DNA of 64,000 bases from Treponema sp. C6A8 (GTDB lineage Bacteria > Spirochaetota > Spirochaetia > Treponematales > Treponemataceae): NCBI RefSeq assembly GCF_000619925.1, contig NZ_JHVB01000012.1, positions 1 through 64,000 on the forward strand, written 5' to 3'. Shown here piece by piece: positions 8,271-16,668 of the stretch. The notes below the pieces were generated by a model, which had not been told where the DNA came from, ran no database searches, and was given only the letters and a program-made list of their open reading frames with translations. Both the position numbers and the translations under genes were made by a program. Numbering within the stretch: position 1 is the first letter of the stretch; every line of letters starts with the position of its first letter.

Positions 8271-8405
8271 CTATTCTTCCATAAATTGCTGTCCCCAGGA
8301 ACACATGGCATCCAGAATTGGAATTACCGATTTGCCAAGTTCTGTCAAACTGTATTCAGTTTTTGGAGGAACAACCGCGTAAACCTTGCGGTTAATTGAT
8401 AAATC
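8271..8405 (-). pseudogene. HxlR-family regulator, C-terminal remnant
   Basis: On the minus strand the frame ending at 8271 reads INRKVYAVVPPKTEYSLTEL followed by GKSVIPILDAMCSWGQQF and a stop. That is the C-terminal wing and dimerisation part of an HxlR regulator. The winged-helix N-terminus and start codon are absent upstream, so the gene is truncated. HxlR regulators often control adjacent flavodoxin or nitroreductase-type genes, which fits the intact reductase at 7563. The rest of 8109-8427 shows no other gene. Confidence 0.7.
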
Positions 8406-8427
8406 AGGACTGCAAGACCAAGTTAGA

Positions 8428-8458
8428 ATCTCGCAGAAAAAATACTGCGAGATTTTTT
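8428..8458 (+). terminator. Rho-independent terminator
   Basis: ATCTCGCAG (8428-8436) and CTGCGAGAT (8445-8453) are perfect 9-bp arms with an 8-nt A-rich loop, followed by a T-run on the plus strand. The same hairpin lies at the 3' end of the minus-strand acetyltransferase ending at 8457, so it may act in both directions. Confidence 0.75.
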
Positions 8459-8927
8459 ATTCCCACTTAAAATTCATTTCTTTGCAACGACTGCAGGCAT
8501 CTTCGAAGCCGAGTTTTTTATACAGCTGATATCCCATCGGAGCTGCCTTGAGTTCAAGGAAATCAAGATTCTGAGTTTTACCAAAATCCATAATCTGCTT
8601 GATGACATTGCCGGCAATTCCCTGGCGTCGTTTTTCTGGAACAGTATAAACATTCATAATATTTCCAATACGTCCATGAGGAAAATTTGGATTTGCAGGC
8701 TTTTCCAGAATCTGCAAAAAAGCAATTGAAATGATACGTTCATCTTCCTCTGCCGCAAAAACATAACAATCGCGGTTCAGATGATTTGGAAGATATTCCT
8801 GAAGCTGGGTTTGGATTGCGGCTTCCATTTCTGAAGTCTGAGGCCCAATGTCTTCCCGGATAAATTCCATACGACATCTTATAATTTCATCAAGTTCATT
8901 CAAATCTGCTTTTTTGTAATTAATCAT
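8457..8927 (-). CDS. GNAT family N-acetyltransferase
   Basis: A 156-residue single-domain acetyltransferase. The IGNIMNVYTVPEKRRQGIAG segment (about 86-105) has the acetyl-CoA pyrophosphate-binding Q/R-x-x-G-x-A loop, and LELKAAPMGYQLYKKLGFED is the fold's C-terminal signature. The upstream region has a TATAAT-like box and a GAGGT ribosome site. No substrate can be assigned. Confidence 0.85.
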   Translation of the reverse strand: MINYKKADLNELDEIIRCRMEFIREDIGPQTSEMEAAIQTQLQEYLPNHLNRDCYVFAAEEDERIISIAFLQILEKPANPNFPHGRIGNIMNVYTVPEKRRQGIAGNVIKQIMDFGKTQNLDFLELKAAPMGYQLYKKLGFEDACSRCKEMNFKWE

Positions 8928-9023
8928 TTATACCTCGCTCTTTAATTATAATAGATATATTCTCACTAGACACTATGCTAATTCAAATTTCGTGCTATTC
9001 TATTTGTAGAGGTATAAAAACCA

Positions 9024-9542
9024 ATGAAATACATACTCCGCTGCTTAAAAAAGTTTTATAAAATATTTGTACTAATCTTAATTCTAAGCTGCGCAAACAC
9101 AATGCCGGCATTTTCAGAAAACGACGATGATATCTGCATTTCTATAGACTCTTTTTACTTGAACCTTGGCTGGGGGCTTACTTACACTCCAAAAAATATA
9201 GATAAAAACCAGACTATTTTTCCGCTTTTGAAATTTGTGGAAGAGCACTATGAAGAACTTTCTAAATCAAAGCATGAATATCTGGCATGGATTGAAAACT
9301 CCAACGATAAAAATTTTCCATATAGGATGCAGATTATTGATAATGAGGCAGAAAAACCAAAAACAAGATCTTTCCGCTTAAAAAAAGAAGAAACTTGTAT
9401 TTATATATTGATGAAAATACTTTCGGAAGAAATTTGCGGAGAAGAAAAAGTAAGTATAAAAGAAGAACCCCTTTCACTTTATCTGGTTGCAGAAAAAATT
9501 GACAGAGACAGTAACAAGCCATGCAATTCTGGAAATCGATAA
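9024..9542 (+). CDS. Small secreted or lipoprotein of unknown function
   Basis: A 172-residue protein with a basic N-terminus, a hydrophobic core (residues 12-24, KIFVLILILSCANT) and either a loose spirochaetal lipobox (ILSC, Cys23) or a signal-peptidase I site after PAFS. The mature part has no domain I recognise and is Lys/Glu rich. An AGAGG ribosome site precedes the ATG. It is followed by a second flavodoxin-like gene, but the 70-nt gap gives no strong case for an operon. Confidence 0.6.
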   Translation: MKYILRCLKKFYKIFVLILILSCANTMPAFSENDDDICISIDSFYLNLGWGLTYTPKNIDKNQTIFPLLKFVEEHYEELSKSKHEYLAWIENSNDKNFPYRMQIIDNEAEKPKTRSFRLKKEETCIYILMKILSEEICGEEKVSIKEEPLSLYLVAEKIDRDSNKPCNSGNR

Positions 9543-9615
9543 GAGAAAATAATAGAATATTTATGGGAAGATATGATTTGCACTTGCAAGGGTGTATAAA
9601 TTAAGAGGTAAGATC

Positions 9616-10236
9616 ATGAAAGTATTAATTTTAAACGGAAGCCCGCGGGTAAACGGAAACACAACAGTTGCAATAAACGAACTCGCCAAAATTTTTGAGC
9701 AGGAAAATATTGAAACAGAAACACTACAGATTGGGAACAAAGATATTCGTGGCTGTATTGCCTGCGGTTCCTGCGGAAAAACTGGAAAATGTGCTTTTGA
9801 TGATGCAGTAAACGAAATCGCATCTAAGTTTGAAGCCACAGATGGTCTTATCCTTGCAAGCCCAGTTTACTATGCCTCTGCAAATGCAACACTTATCGCC
9901 TGTCTGGACAGACTTTTTTACAGTACCCACTTTGATAAAACAATGAAAGTTGGTGCCAGCGTTGTTGTTGCCCGCCGCGGCGGATGTTCTGCAACATTTG
10001 ACGAACTGAATAAATACTTTACAATCTGCGGAATGCCAGTTGCTTCAAGCCAGTACTGGAACAGTCTTCACGGCCGCGAAAAAGGCGACGCTGAACTTGA
10101 TGCCGAAGGCCTGCAGACCATGCGTACTCTTGCCCGCAACATGAGCTTTTTAATGAAGAGCATAGCCCTCGGAAAAGAAAAGTTCGGCCTTCCTCAAAAA
10201 GAAGAATGGACTCCAACTCATTTTATCAAAAAGTAA
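9616..10236 (+). CDS. Flavodoxin-fold NAD(P)H-dependent oxidoreductase
   Basis: A 206-residue paralogue of the protein at 7563. It has the N-terminal FMN loop (VLILNGSPRVNGNTTVAI), the RGCIACGSCGKTGKC cysteine cluster (about 46-60) and the LASPVYYASANATLIACLDR flavin-contact segment. I take the ATG at 9616 rather than 9592 because AGAGGT lies 7 nt before it and the protein then begins with the family's MKVLILNGSPR. The enzyme probably reduces small electrophiles or a cofactor; the substrate is unknown. Confidence 0.8.
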   Translation: MKVLILNGSPRVNGNTTVAINELAKIFEQENIETETLQIGNKDIRGCIACGSCGKTGKCAFDDAVNEIASKFEATDGLILASPVYYASANATLIACLDRLFYSTHFDKTMKVGASVVVARRGGCSATFDELNKYFTICGMPVASSQYWNSLHGREKGDAELDAEGLQTMRTLARNMSFLMKSIALGKEKFGLPQKEEWTPTHFIKK

Positions 10237-10625
10237 AAGTGCTATATGAGAAGCCTATGAAATTTCCAATTATTTTCCCGCATTATAGAACTGGTGACCG
10301 AGACAGCATATATGATTATGATTTATCGATAGCTCAACAGGATAAACAGTTAATTTTTACAAGTGTCATAATTGAAAATAACGGAAACGGTGAATACAGC
10401 AATATATATACACACTTTAAAGAACTACGCCTGAAAGAAGACTTTTTTCAGAATTATTCAAAAGAAGAGTTTTTGAATGTCTTAAAATTTTTAACCGATG
10501 TAGAATTCAAAATTCCAGGAACACTAAAATTCAATAAAAAAGGAACTACAACTATCTGGAAAAATTACCGGGATATAAACGAACTAAAAGCAAAAGAATA
10601 TTTTATAAGCTGGAAGGAATCCTGA
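10206..10625 (+). CDS. Hypothetical protein
   Basis: A protein of up to 139 residues overlapping the end of the flavodoxin-like gene by 31 nt. An alternative ATG at 10257 would avoid the overlap and begin MKFPIIFPHYRTGD; neither start has a strong ribosome site. No signal peptide or known domain is visible. Composition is ordinary for the region, which supports a real gene, but no function can be assigned. Confidence 0.5.
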   Translation: MDSNSFYQKVKVLYEKPMKFPIIFPHYRTGDRDSIYDYDLSIAQQDKQLIFTSVIIENNGNGEYSNIYTHFKELRLKEDFFQNYSKEEFLNVLKFLTDVEFKIPGTLKFNKKGTTTIWKNYRDINELKAKEYFISWKES

Positions 10626-10665
10626 ACTTGTAAATTGCAATAATTATTTATTAAAATGAAAAATA

Positions 10666-11463
10666 ATGAAAAAACTGATTGCAATTTTTACACTTATTTT
10701 TACCGCCAGCCTTTCGCTTGCTTTTTCCCAAAACTATAATAATGGCAATGGAACAGTCATAGCCGAAGAAACCTGGGGCGATAACGAGTTGCAGATAGTT
10801 CGGCGTAAGCATGTGCAAACCATAAAAATGGCTGAAAATATAGATTTTCCAGAAAAAAACAAAGCTCTCTGGGAACATTACAGCTATCTGTATGAGACAA
10901 AATACTGCCTTATTCAAGAAGGGGGCATATTCCCTCTTATTAACGACTGCTCAGGCAAAGTCATTCACATTATGGAAATACTAAAAATCAGCAGGGCGGA
11001 CGAAGAACCTTATTACACATACTATGTAGAAGTTGAAGGCAAGAAAGGATATATGTTCGCAGAGGAATGTGATTTCTACGATAAAGGGTACTGGGCAGTT
11101 GTCGGACGTATAAACAGTTCTGGAAAGCAGTGGACTATCCGAAATGCCAGATATAATGGTTGGTTTTGGGTAAAGGAACGACTTTTTGTAAGAGACAAGC
11201 CCGGCATAAATGAAACAAACAAGATTTATTTGTTCTACAAGGATGAAGAACTCCCCGGGGAAGAACAGTGGGGTACGGAAATAGAAGTTATAAATGCGAC
11301 CGAAGAAGAAGAAATTATCGATGGAAAGTCAGGTCGCTGGCTGGAAATTGTATATAACGATATACGAGGTTGGGTTTTTGAAGGCTATGTAATCTGTGAT
11401 TTAGAATTTGGATGGACACCAGAAGATCATTTAGAGCTGCAGTTTACCTGTGGATATAGATAA
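10666..11463 (+). CDS. Secreted protein with C-terminal SH3-like domain
   Basis: A 265-residue protein with a signal peptide (residues 1-21, ending LAFS). The C-terminal part, about 165-255, is SH3b-like: KERLFVRDKPGINETNKIYL is the RDKPG/LxVR-type opening, and GRWLEIVYNDIRGWVFEGYV is the closing GW-V/I-F-x-G-x-V motif. The same closing motif recurs in the lipoproteins at 36847 and 45454. Such bacterial SH3 modules are usually extracytoplasmic and may bind cell-wall or surface partners. Function is otherwise unknown. Confidence 0.65.
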   Translation: MKKLIAIFTLIFTASLSLAFSQNYNNGNGTVIAEETWGDNELQIVRRKHVQTIKMAENIDFPEKNKALWEHYSYLYETKYCLIQEGGIFPLINDCSGKVIHIMEILKISRADEEPYYTYYVEVEGKKGYMFAEECDFYDKGYWAVVGRINSSGKQWTIRNARYNGWFWVKERLFVRDKPGINETNKIYLFYKDEELPGEEQWGTEIEVINATEEEEIIDGKSGRWLEIVYNDIRGWVFEGYVICDLEFGWTPEDHLELQFTCGYR

Positions 11464-12369
11464 TTAAAATAAATCCAGCATCGAATCAAGGTAAATTGCT
11501 TCACGCACTTCCAGCTGGCACTCTGGTTTTGTCATATAGTACAGTAGAAATTCCAGCACGACTGCACTTCCAAGTCCTCGACCTTCTATCTTAAAATTTG
11601 AAAATCCCAGCGGAATATAGGTTTTCTGAATATCTTCAATACTGATAAATGCCGGATTTTTCATTGCAAGGGAGAACTTATAACCGTCTTGCCCGCCAGG
11701 AGCCCTGCATTTATGTTCTGACACCTCTTCACCAAGATTTTTACGGCTCACATTTTCATAACAGCGTTTACGATTTTTACAGGCAAAATCACAGCATTCA
11801 TTACAAAGGAATTCAACTTTATCTTTCTGATTTTTCAAAAGAGATGAAAGACGCTCAAAACTCTTATTCAGGCGAAAATCCGGAACAACATATTCAAATT
11901 CCCTTCTATTCAATTCCGCTTCAAAATCATCAAAATCTGTAATTACCTTTGTAGTAGAAGAAACAAGATAAAGTTCCGGATAATTTTCCTTAAGATAGTC
12001 CGTCAGTAAATCCGAATGCACGATTACACCGTTCTTTTCTTTTTTTGTAGAAGAAAAAAGTTTGCAAAGCTGGTTGCATTTTTTATCTGACAGATGCTCT
12101 TTTTTCAGAAGTGAATTACTGAAGGTAAGACGGGCAGAAATTCCATATTCATTCATCAGAGCAATAACGTCATCCGGGGCAGCATCTCCAAATCCAACCC
12201 GTCCCCCACCCCACAGGCAATCCATGGGTGCTCCATAAATCGAACCAATATCACACCATTCGTAAAACCAGTTCCGATGCTCTCGCCACAAAGGAAGAAA
12301 GCCCTTATAAAGTTCGTAAAATTCAAAGAGGCCTGGAAGATGATAATGCATATTTTTATCTTGATACAA
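11464..12369 (-). CDS. U32-peptidase-like TIM-barrel protein with Cys cluster (uncharacterised)
   Basis: A 301-residue protein. The order YLVSSTTKVITDFDDFEAEL, VVPDFRLNKSF, then FLCNECCDFACKNRKRCYEN (about 188-207), with another Cys near 222, resembles the barrel and cysteine-ligand region of U32-type proteins, which often bind an iron-sulphur cluster. The N-terminus is unusual in carrying HYHLPGLFEFYELYKGFLPL and a WGGGRVGFGDAAPDD segment. No signal peptide is visible. The fold call is tentative and no substrate is evident. Confidence 0.45.
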   Translation of the reverse strand: MYQDKNMHYHLPGLFEFYELYKGFLPLWREHRNWFYEWCDIGSIYGAPMDCLWGGGRVGFGDAAPDDVIALMNEYGISARLTFSNSLLKKEHLSDKKCNQLCKLFSSTKKEKNGVIVHSDLLTDYLKENYPELYLVSSTTKVITDFDDFEAELNRREFEYVVPDFRLNKSFERLSSLLKNQKDKVEFLCNECCDFACKNRKRCYENVSRKNLGEEVSEHKCRAPGGQDGYKFSLAMKNPAFISIEDIQKTYIPLGFSNFKIEGRGLGSAVVLEFLLYYMTKPECQLEVREAIYLDSMLDLF

Positions 12370-12482
12370 GTTATCTAAAAAGACAAGTAATCAAAACATC
12401 TTAAAAATTATTTCAGAAAATGATATTATGAAAATCGTAATTTTTGATGAGAGTATGCCCCATTGCTGCAGGAGTATGATTT

Positions 12483-13082
12483 ATGACATTACCGACAAAA
12501 CCCGATTTTGACCATGAAAAAATCAAACAGGCCGTAAAACTGATGTTCGAAGCCATTGGTGAAGACACAAACCGTCCCGGTCTTGCTGAAACTCCTGACC
12601 GCGTAGCAAGAGCCTTTGAAGAAATTTTTGAAGGCTGTAAATATACAAACGAAGAAATCGCAGAATATAATAAAGTTCTTTTTGATAATCCGGCAACCGG
12701 AATTGTCGTTGAAAAAATTGAAGGTCCCGGCTTGAACGGAATGTGTGAGCATCACCTGCTGCCAATGTATGACATGACAGTTTATATCGGCTATATTCCA
12801 AAGGGAAAAGTAATCGGACTTTCAAAACTTGCAAGAATTGCCGAGCTTTGCGCAAAACGCCCTAGCCTGCAGGAAAAAATTGGAATGGACATTGCAGAAT
12901 GTGTACAACTGGCAACAGGAGCAGAAGACGTTGCCGTTGTCATAACAGCAAAGCACGGATGCATTCAGTTCCGAGGCGCAAAAAAAGACGTAATTACAAA
13001 AACAGCTGAACTTACTGGAAAATTCCTGTCCGGAAGCAAACTACGCGCTGAATTCTACCAGCTGATTCAGGGACAGCTGTAA
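12483..13082 (+). CDS. folE: GTP cyclohydrolase I
   Basis: A 199-residue type I GTP cyclohydrolase, which converts GTP to 7,8-dihydroneopterin triphosphate for folate (and, in many bacteria, queuosine) synthesis. The zinc and catalytic residues are visible: CEHH at 88-91 (Cys88, His91) and HGC at 158-160 (Cys160), with the GYIPKGKVIGLSKLARI core between. The RPGLAETPDRVARAF motif is at about 31-45. Length and start fit the family; a GCAGGAG ribosome site lies upstream. No other folate gene is adjacent. Confidence 0.95.
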   Translation: MTLPTKPDFDHEKIKQAVKLMFEAIGEDTNRPGLAETPDRVARAFEEIFEGCKYTNEEIAEYNKVLFDNPATGIVVEKIEGPGLNGMCEHHLLPMYDMTVYIGYIPKGKVIGLSKLARIAELCAKRPSLQEKIGMDIAECVQLATGAEDVAVVITAKHGCIQFRGAKKDVITKTAELTGKFLSGSKLRAEFYQLIQGQL

Positions 13083-13100
13083 AACTCAGGTGAATACGAT

Positions 13101-13298
13101 TTATAATTTCTCTCCGTGTTTTTCTTCCATTTCGGCAATTTCTGCCCGAAGAGTTTCCTGCAAGGCTTCATCATAACCTGTAAGTGCTGCAAAAGGAAGA
13201 AAGATTTTTGCTCGCTGGGAAAGAGGCATACGGTTAGAAAGGGAATCATAATTCCACTCGTGATTTATGATGTCTGAGTAATCTTTTTCAGTTTTCAT
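13101..13298 (-). CDS. YolD-like small protein, partner of Y-family polymerase
   Basis: A 65-residue protein with the MPLSQRAKIFLPFAALTGYD motif (24-43), the signature of YolD-like proteins encoded next to UmuC-type polymerases in many bacteria. Its ATG overlaps the polymerase stop by 4 nt, so it is translationally coupled. YolD-like proteins are thought to play a UmuD-like accessory role; that role here is inference. Confidence 0.75.
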   Translation of the reverse strand: MKTEKDYSDIINHEWNYDSLSNRMPLSQRAKIFLPFAALTGYDEALQETLRAEIAEMEEKHGEKL

Positions 13299-14683
13299 GC
13301 CTTGTGCCCTCCTATCTGCTGATTGCGGTCTATGGTTGTTGCACCTTCTTCCAGATTCATTCCCTTTAGGATTGCATTCTTTCCATATTTTTTGATGATT
13401 TTAAGACGCGCTTTTTGAAGGCTGTCTTCTTTTTCCTGATTTAAACCGCCTTCTTTTTTATCAACTTCATCAAAAAGACCTGGCTGACGTTCGCTCAGAG
13501 GTTTAACTCCATTGGCAGTAAGATTTACACGGCGTACAAGCCAGAGGGGATTCACAATCTTTTCAAAAAGCGAGACAAAGCCTTCTACAATAATTTTTGA
13601 AGAATTCGTTTCACTCCCAAAAGTCCAGCTTCCGTGAACGGGCTTTGGAACTTCGCGGCCGTAATAATCACTGACAACTTCGCCATCAAAATCTTTAAGA
13701 TTAAGACTTTCAATATCATATACCACATAAAGCGTAAATGAATCTGCAACGAACTCTTTTTTGAACAAATCAAGAGCAAGAAGTTCTGCCATCTCGCGCA
13801 CAATGATTTTTGCTTTTTCAAAAGTGTAAGGCTCGTGAAGAACCTGACCGCTACCAAAACTTTTTGCCTGAGATTTGTATTTTTTAATATCCTTCATCCC
13901 CACAGGTTCAAGTCCCCATGCGTGATCCATCAGAATTTCAGCATCAATTCCAAACTCGTCATACAAAATCTCGGGATTCGAAAGAGAAGTTCGGGCAATA
14001 TCTCCCATAGTGCGAATAAAATATTTTTCAAGCCGGCGGGCTGTCCCCTTCCCTACCCTCCAGAAATCAGTTATTGGCTGATGATTCCAGAGCTGGCGGC
14101 GATAAGACGGAATATCAAGTTCTGCAATGCGAACTCCGTCCTTATCTGCGGGAATATGCTTTGCAACAATATCCATTGCAATTTTACAAAGATAAAGATT
14201 TGGCGCAATTCCAGCCGTTGCAGTAATGCCGGTTTCTGAAAGGACATTGTGAATAACTTTTACAGCAAGCTCGTGAGCCGTCAAATTATAGAAAGAAAGA
14301 TAAGATGTGGCATCTATAAAAACTTCATCAATTGAATAAACGTGAATATCTTCTGGCGCAAAGTATTTCAGATAGACATTATAGATTCGGGTTGAATACT
14401 GAATATAAAGCGCCATTCGCGGAACGGCCACAATATATTCAAGTTCCCTGCCGGTCTGCCTTTTGATTTCGCGGGCTTTTGCTTCTACCTCAAAAAGTCG
14501 TGAACGACCGCTCAGTCCGTAAGCTTTCAGGGCCGGTGTTACAGCAAGACAGATTGTTTTACTCGTGCGGCTTTTGTCTGCAACTACAAGTTTAGTCGTC
14601 AATGGATCCAGTCCGCGTTCACGGCATTCTACAGAGGCATAAAAAGTTTTTAAATCAATTGCGATATAGGTTTTGTTGTCCAT
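13295..14683 (-). CDS. Y-family translesion DNA polymerase (UmuC/DinB type)
   Basis: A 462-residue Y-family polymerase. Catalytic carboxylates are visible in YIAIDLKTFYASVECR (Asp10) and VYSIDEVFID (Asp119, Glu120). The PRMALYIQYSTRIYNVYLKY palm segment and WRVGKGTARRLEKYFIRTMG helix-hairpin-helix thumb follow. Such enzymes copy past DNA lesions, error-prone and without proofreading. The C-terminal tail holds a possible beta-clamp motif around QPGLFDEVD (about 413). It is followed by the coupled YolD-like gene. Polymerases of this type are common on plasmids, and this one lies directly beside the plasmid-type module; I see no clear SOS box. Confidence 0.9.
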   Translation of the reverse strand: MDNKTYIAIDLKTFYASVECRERGLDPLTTKLVVADKSRTSKTICLAVTPALKAYGLSGRSRLFEVEAKAREIKRQTGRELEYIVAVPRMALYIQYSTRIYNVYLKYFAPEDIHVYSIDEVFIDATSYLSFYNLTAHELAVKVIHNVLSETGITATAGIAPNLYLCKIAMDIVAKHIPADKDGVRIAELDIPSYRRQLWNHQPITDFWRVGKGTARRLEKYFIRTMGDIARTSLSNPEILYDEFGIDAEILMDHAWGLEPVGMKDIKKYKSQAKSFGSGQVLHEPYTFEKAKIIVREMAELLALDLFKKEFVADSFTLYVVYDIESLNLKDFDGEVVSDYYGREVPKPVHGSWTFGSETNSSKIIVEGFVSLFEKIVNPLWLVRRVNLTANGVKPLSERQPGLFDEVDKKEGGLNQEKEDSLQKARLKIIKKYGKNAILKGMNLEEGATTIDRNQQIGGHKA

Positions 14684-14769
14684 TGATTATTCCGCACTGG
14701 GGATGATAAATAGTATAGCGTAAATTTTGAGATTAAAAAATTAAGTTTGCACGATACCTTTATACCGAT

Positions 14770-14837
14770 TTACCTAGTATTTACCGCAATACCGCAATAT
14801 GATTAACTGTTACGGTATATACCGAATATCTAGGTAG
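14770..14837. repeat. Left arm of a second repeat family (TACCGCAAT / TACCTA)
   Basis: TACCGCAATACCGCAATAT (14782-14800) is perfectly inverted relative to 15384-15402. A 12-bp palindrome CGGTATATACCG lies at 14813-14824, and TACCTA/TAGGTA motifs lie at either side. This repeat family is distinct from the TAGTCG iterons and is confined to the DNA upstream of parA, so it is a candidate partition site (parS) or ParA operator. Confidence 0.5.
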
Positions 14838-14877
14838 ACACTGATGATTATTCAGGGCAGTTTAGAAAACAGAATTA

Positions 14878-14921
14878 CAACTACCAAATTCCACCTATTG
14901 CAACAACTACTGTTATCCACC
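14878..14921. repeat. Two outlying iterons
   Basis: CAACTACCAAATTCCACC (14878-14895 region) and AACAACTACTGTTATCCACC (14902-14921) match the inverted form of the iterons found around the Rep gene 2-3 kb away. They mark the left limit of the plasmid-type module. Confidence 0.6.
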
Positions 14922-14939
14922 AGGAAAATTAATATGCAG

Positions 14940-15383
14940 GAAAACGAAAATGCTTCCGCGTGGAACCATGCTTTGCTCCGCCAGCTTTTCGCTCGCCGCA
15001 AGCTGCGCTTGCTCTGTAGGCTTCTTTACGCGTTGTGTGCCCCTCATCGTGAAAAAAGCGTCGCAAATCATGAACCCCCGCTACGCATTTTCTTGTCCTA
15101 CAAATTTGCAGTGCCGTTTCTTAAGCACCGTTCACAATTGTCAGTCCCCACCCGGCGGGAGAAACGGAGGGCTTGTTCGGGAGCGAAGCGGACGAATGAG
15201 CGTTAGCGAACCCGGAGTTGCGACTAGGAAATTGGCCCCCGCCCATAATTTTTTTTCCGGATTTTCAAAAATTCAAAAAAGGGGCAAAAATGGGCTTCTG
15301 AGGGGGGGTGGTAATGATATTACATGATTTTTTGAAAAGAACGCGTCAGAAGCAATCCTAGGGCCGGTTTTAAAACATACCTA
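14940..15383. other. GC-rich non-coding segment between inverted repeats
   Basis: This stretch is clearly richer in G+C than its surroundings and contains CGAAGCGGA/GCGTTAGCGAA-type short repeats around 15175-15215 and a GCAAGC-TGC-GCTTGC hairpin (14998-15012). Open frames across it are short, arginine and serine rich, and without recognisable domains, so I do not call them genes. It sits between the 19-bp inverted repeats at 14782 and 15384. An inserted element or structured replication region is possible. Confidence 0.4.
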
Positions 15384-15525
15384 ATATTGCGGTATTGCGG
15401 TATTTATTACCTAATATCTACCTAGTTACTACCTATACTCTACCTTATTACGCGGTATTACGGTAGTATATTAGTATAAACTGCGGTATTTTGGTATGGA
15501 CTTAAAAGATTTCTTGAAGTATAAT
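15384..15525. promoter_or_regulatory. Right repeat array and parA promoter
   Basis: GCGGTATTNNGGTA repeats occur at 15389-15402, 15452-15465 and 15483-15496, interspersed with TACCTA motifs. A TATAAT box lies at 15520-15525, 47 nt before the parA start at 15573. The last repeat abuts the -35 position, which fits autoregulation by ParA or its partner. The -35 box itself is poor. Confidence 0.5.
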
Positions 15526-15572
15526 AAATTAAAAGCTTGAAAATTAAAAAACATTTTGGGAGGCTATTTTTT

Positions 15573-16331
15573 ATGAAAATTATCACTGTAGCTTTGCAAA
15601 AGGGTGGGGTAGGAAAAACCTCCACAGCAGTGAGTCTTGCGGTTGAACTTGCAAAATCTGGAAGGACAATTCTTATAGATGCAGACCCTCAGGGTAACGC
15701 AACAACCTGGCTAAACATCCAGACAATGCAGTATGAGTTTGCAGATTTGCTGAACGGAAAATGCGGCATGGATCAGTGTATAAACCAGACATCAACACAG
15801 AACCTCTTTATTATCCCGACTGCCGGAATTGGTGGAGAGCTTAAAGAATACTCGGAGAACAAGGCTGGCGGTAATCAGGGAAAAATCAAAAAGACCCTTA
15901 AAGAGATTGCCAAAAATTTTGACTACTGCGTAATTGATACTTCACCAAGTTTTGGAAACTTTGAACGAGGAATCTTTTATGCAACCAATGAAATCGTGGC
16001 TGTTCTTCAGCTGGATGAATTTTCAAAAGACGGACTTCAGATTTTCAATGACCGCCTTCAGTCATTCATCAACGACAACCTTGAAGAAGACGAAGCACGT
16101 CCTACCTTTAACAAAATTGTATTCAATGCAAAAGATGACAGAATCTCGCAGCAGGGAATTATTCTAAATCAGTTTTTGCCATTAAAAGACCACGGTTATA
16201 ATCTTTATGTAATTCCGGTAGATCAGGCATACCGTAAAGTTCAGAGCGCGCACATTGCCATTCAGGATTTCAACGGAACAAAAAAAGAAACGCTTGATAC
16301 AATCAAGAAACTTGCAGAAGATTTAAAATAG
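15573..16331 (+). CDS. parA: ParA-family partition ATPase
   Basis: A 252-residue ParA/Soj-type ATPase that would segregate the replicon with a DNA-binding partner. The deviant Walker A is KGGVGKTS at 10-17, DADPQGNATTW follows near 38-48, and CVIDTSPSFGNFERG (about 115-129) is the Walker B region. It lacks the N-terminal HTH of the larger plasmid ParA type. I place the start at 15573 because GGGAGG lies 9 nt before it; the upstream in-frame ATG at 15537 has no ribosome site. It is followed 15 nt later by a small DNA-binding gene. Confidence 0.9.
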   Translation: MKIITVALQKGGVGKTSTAVSLAVELAKSGRTILIDADPQGNATTWLNIQTMQYEFADLLNGKCGMDQCINQTSTQNLFIIPTAGIGGELKEYSENKAGGNQGKIKKTLKEIAKNFDYCVIDTSPSFGNFERGIFYATNEIVAVLQLDEFSKDGLQIFNDRLQSFINDNLEEDEARPTFNKIVFNAKDDRISQQGIILNQFLPLKDHGYNLYVIPVDQAYRKVQSAHIAIQDFNGTKKETLDTIKKLAEDLK

Positions 16332-16346
16332 GGTAGGGTAAAAAAA

Positions 16347-16658
16347 ATGGCAGGAGTAAAAATTAAACCGGAAGATTTGGCAGGTAATACAGATGTTTTT
16401 TCGGATTTGCTCAATCCTGGAAAATCTAAAAAAGTTGAAGCGGCTGCTGAAAACCATAAAGAGCCGGAAAAAGACGTACATCTAACAATGCTGGTAAAAG
16501 AATCTACAAGAAAAGCCTGGAAGCAGTTCTTTATTGAGCACGATTTAAATACAACTCAGGGAGTAGAGATAGCAATGCTCCATCTGATAAGTGATGTTCA
16601 AAGCGGAAAATACATGCTGAACAAGGGCGGCTTGCGCGAAGTTCATCAGGAAGTCTAA
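16347..16658 (+). CDS. Small partition partner, ribbon-helix-helix-like
   Basis: A 103-residue basic protein directly after parA. A flexible, Lys/Glu-rich N-terminal half is followed by KDVHLTMLVKESTRKAWKQF (about 46-65) and a C-terminal helix. This order matches small ParG/CopG-type ribbon-helix-helix proteins that replace ParB in many plasmid systems. A TAGGGTAGGGT sequence upstream may serve for ribosome binding. Its role as centromere-binding partner is inferred from position and architecture. Confidence 0.65.
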   Translation: MAGVKIKPEDLAGNTDVFSDLLNPGKSKKVEAAAENHKEPEKDVHLTMLVKESTRKAWKQFFIEHDLNTTQGVEIAMLHLISDVQSGKYMLNKGGLREVHQEV

Positions 16659-16668
16659 AAAAAATTGA

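Noticed and set aside
14844..15327. Two overlapping open frames in the GC-rich segment
   Set aside because: Their products are basic and low in recognisable motifs, they lack ribosome sites, and the DNA looks like structured repeats rather than coding sequence.
3282..16342. TAGGGTAGGGTAAA shared, inverted, between 3282-3296 and 16331-16342
   Set aside because: Too short and isolated to claim relatedness; it may simply serve as a ribosome site at 16.3 kb.
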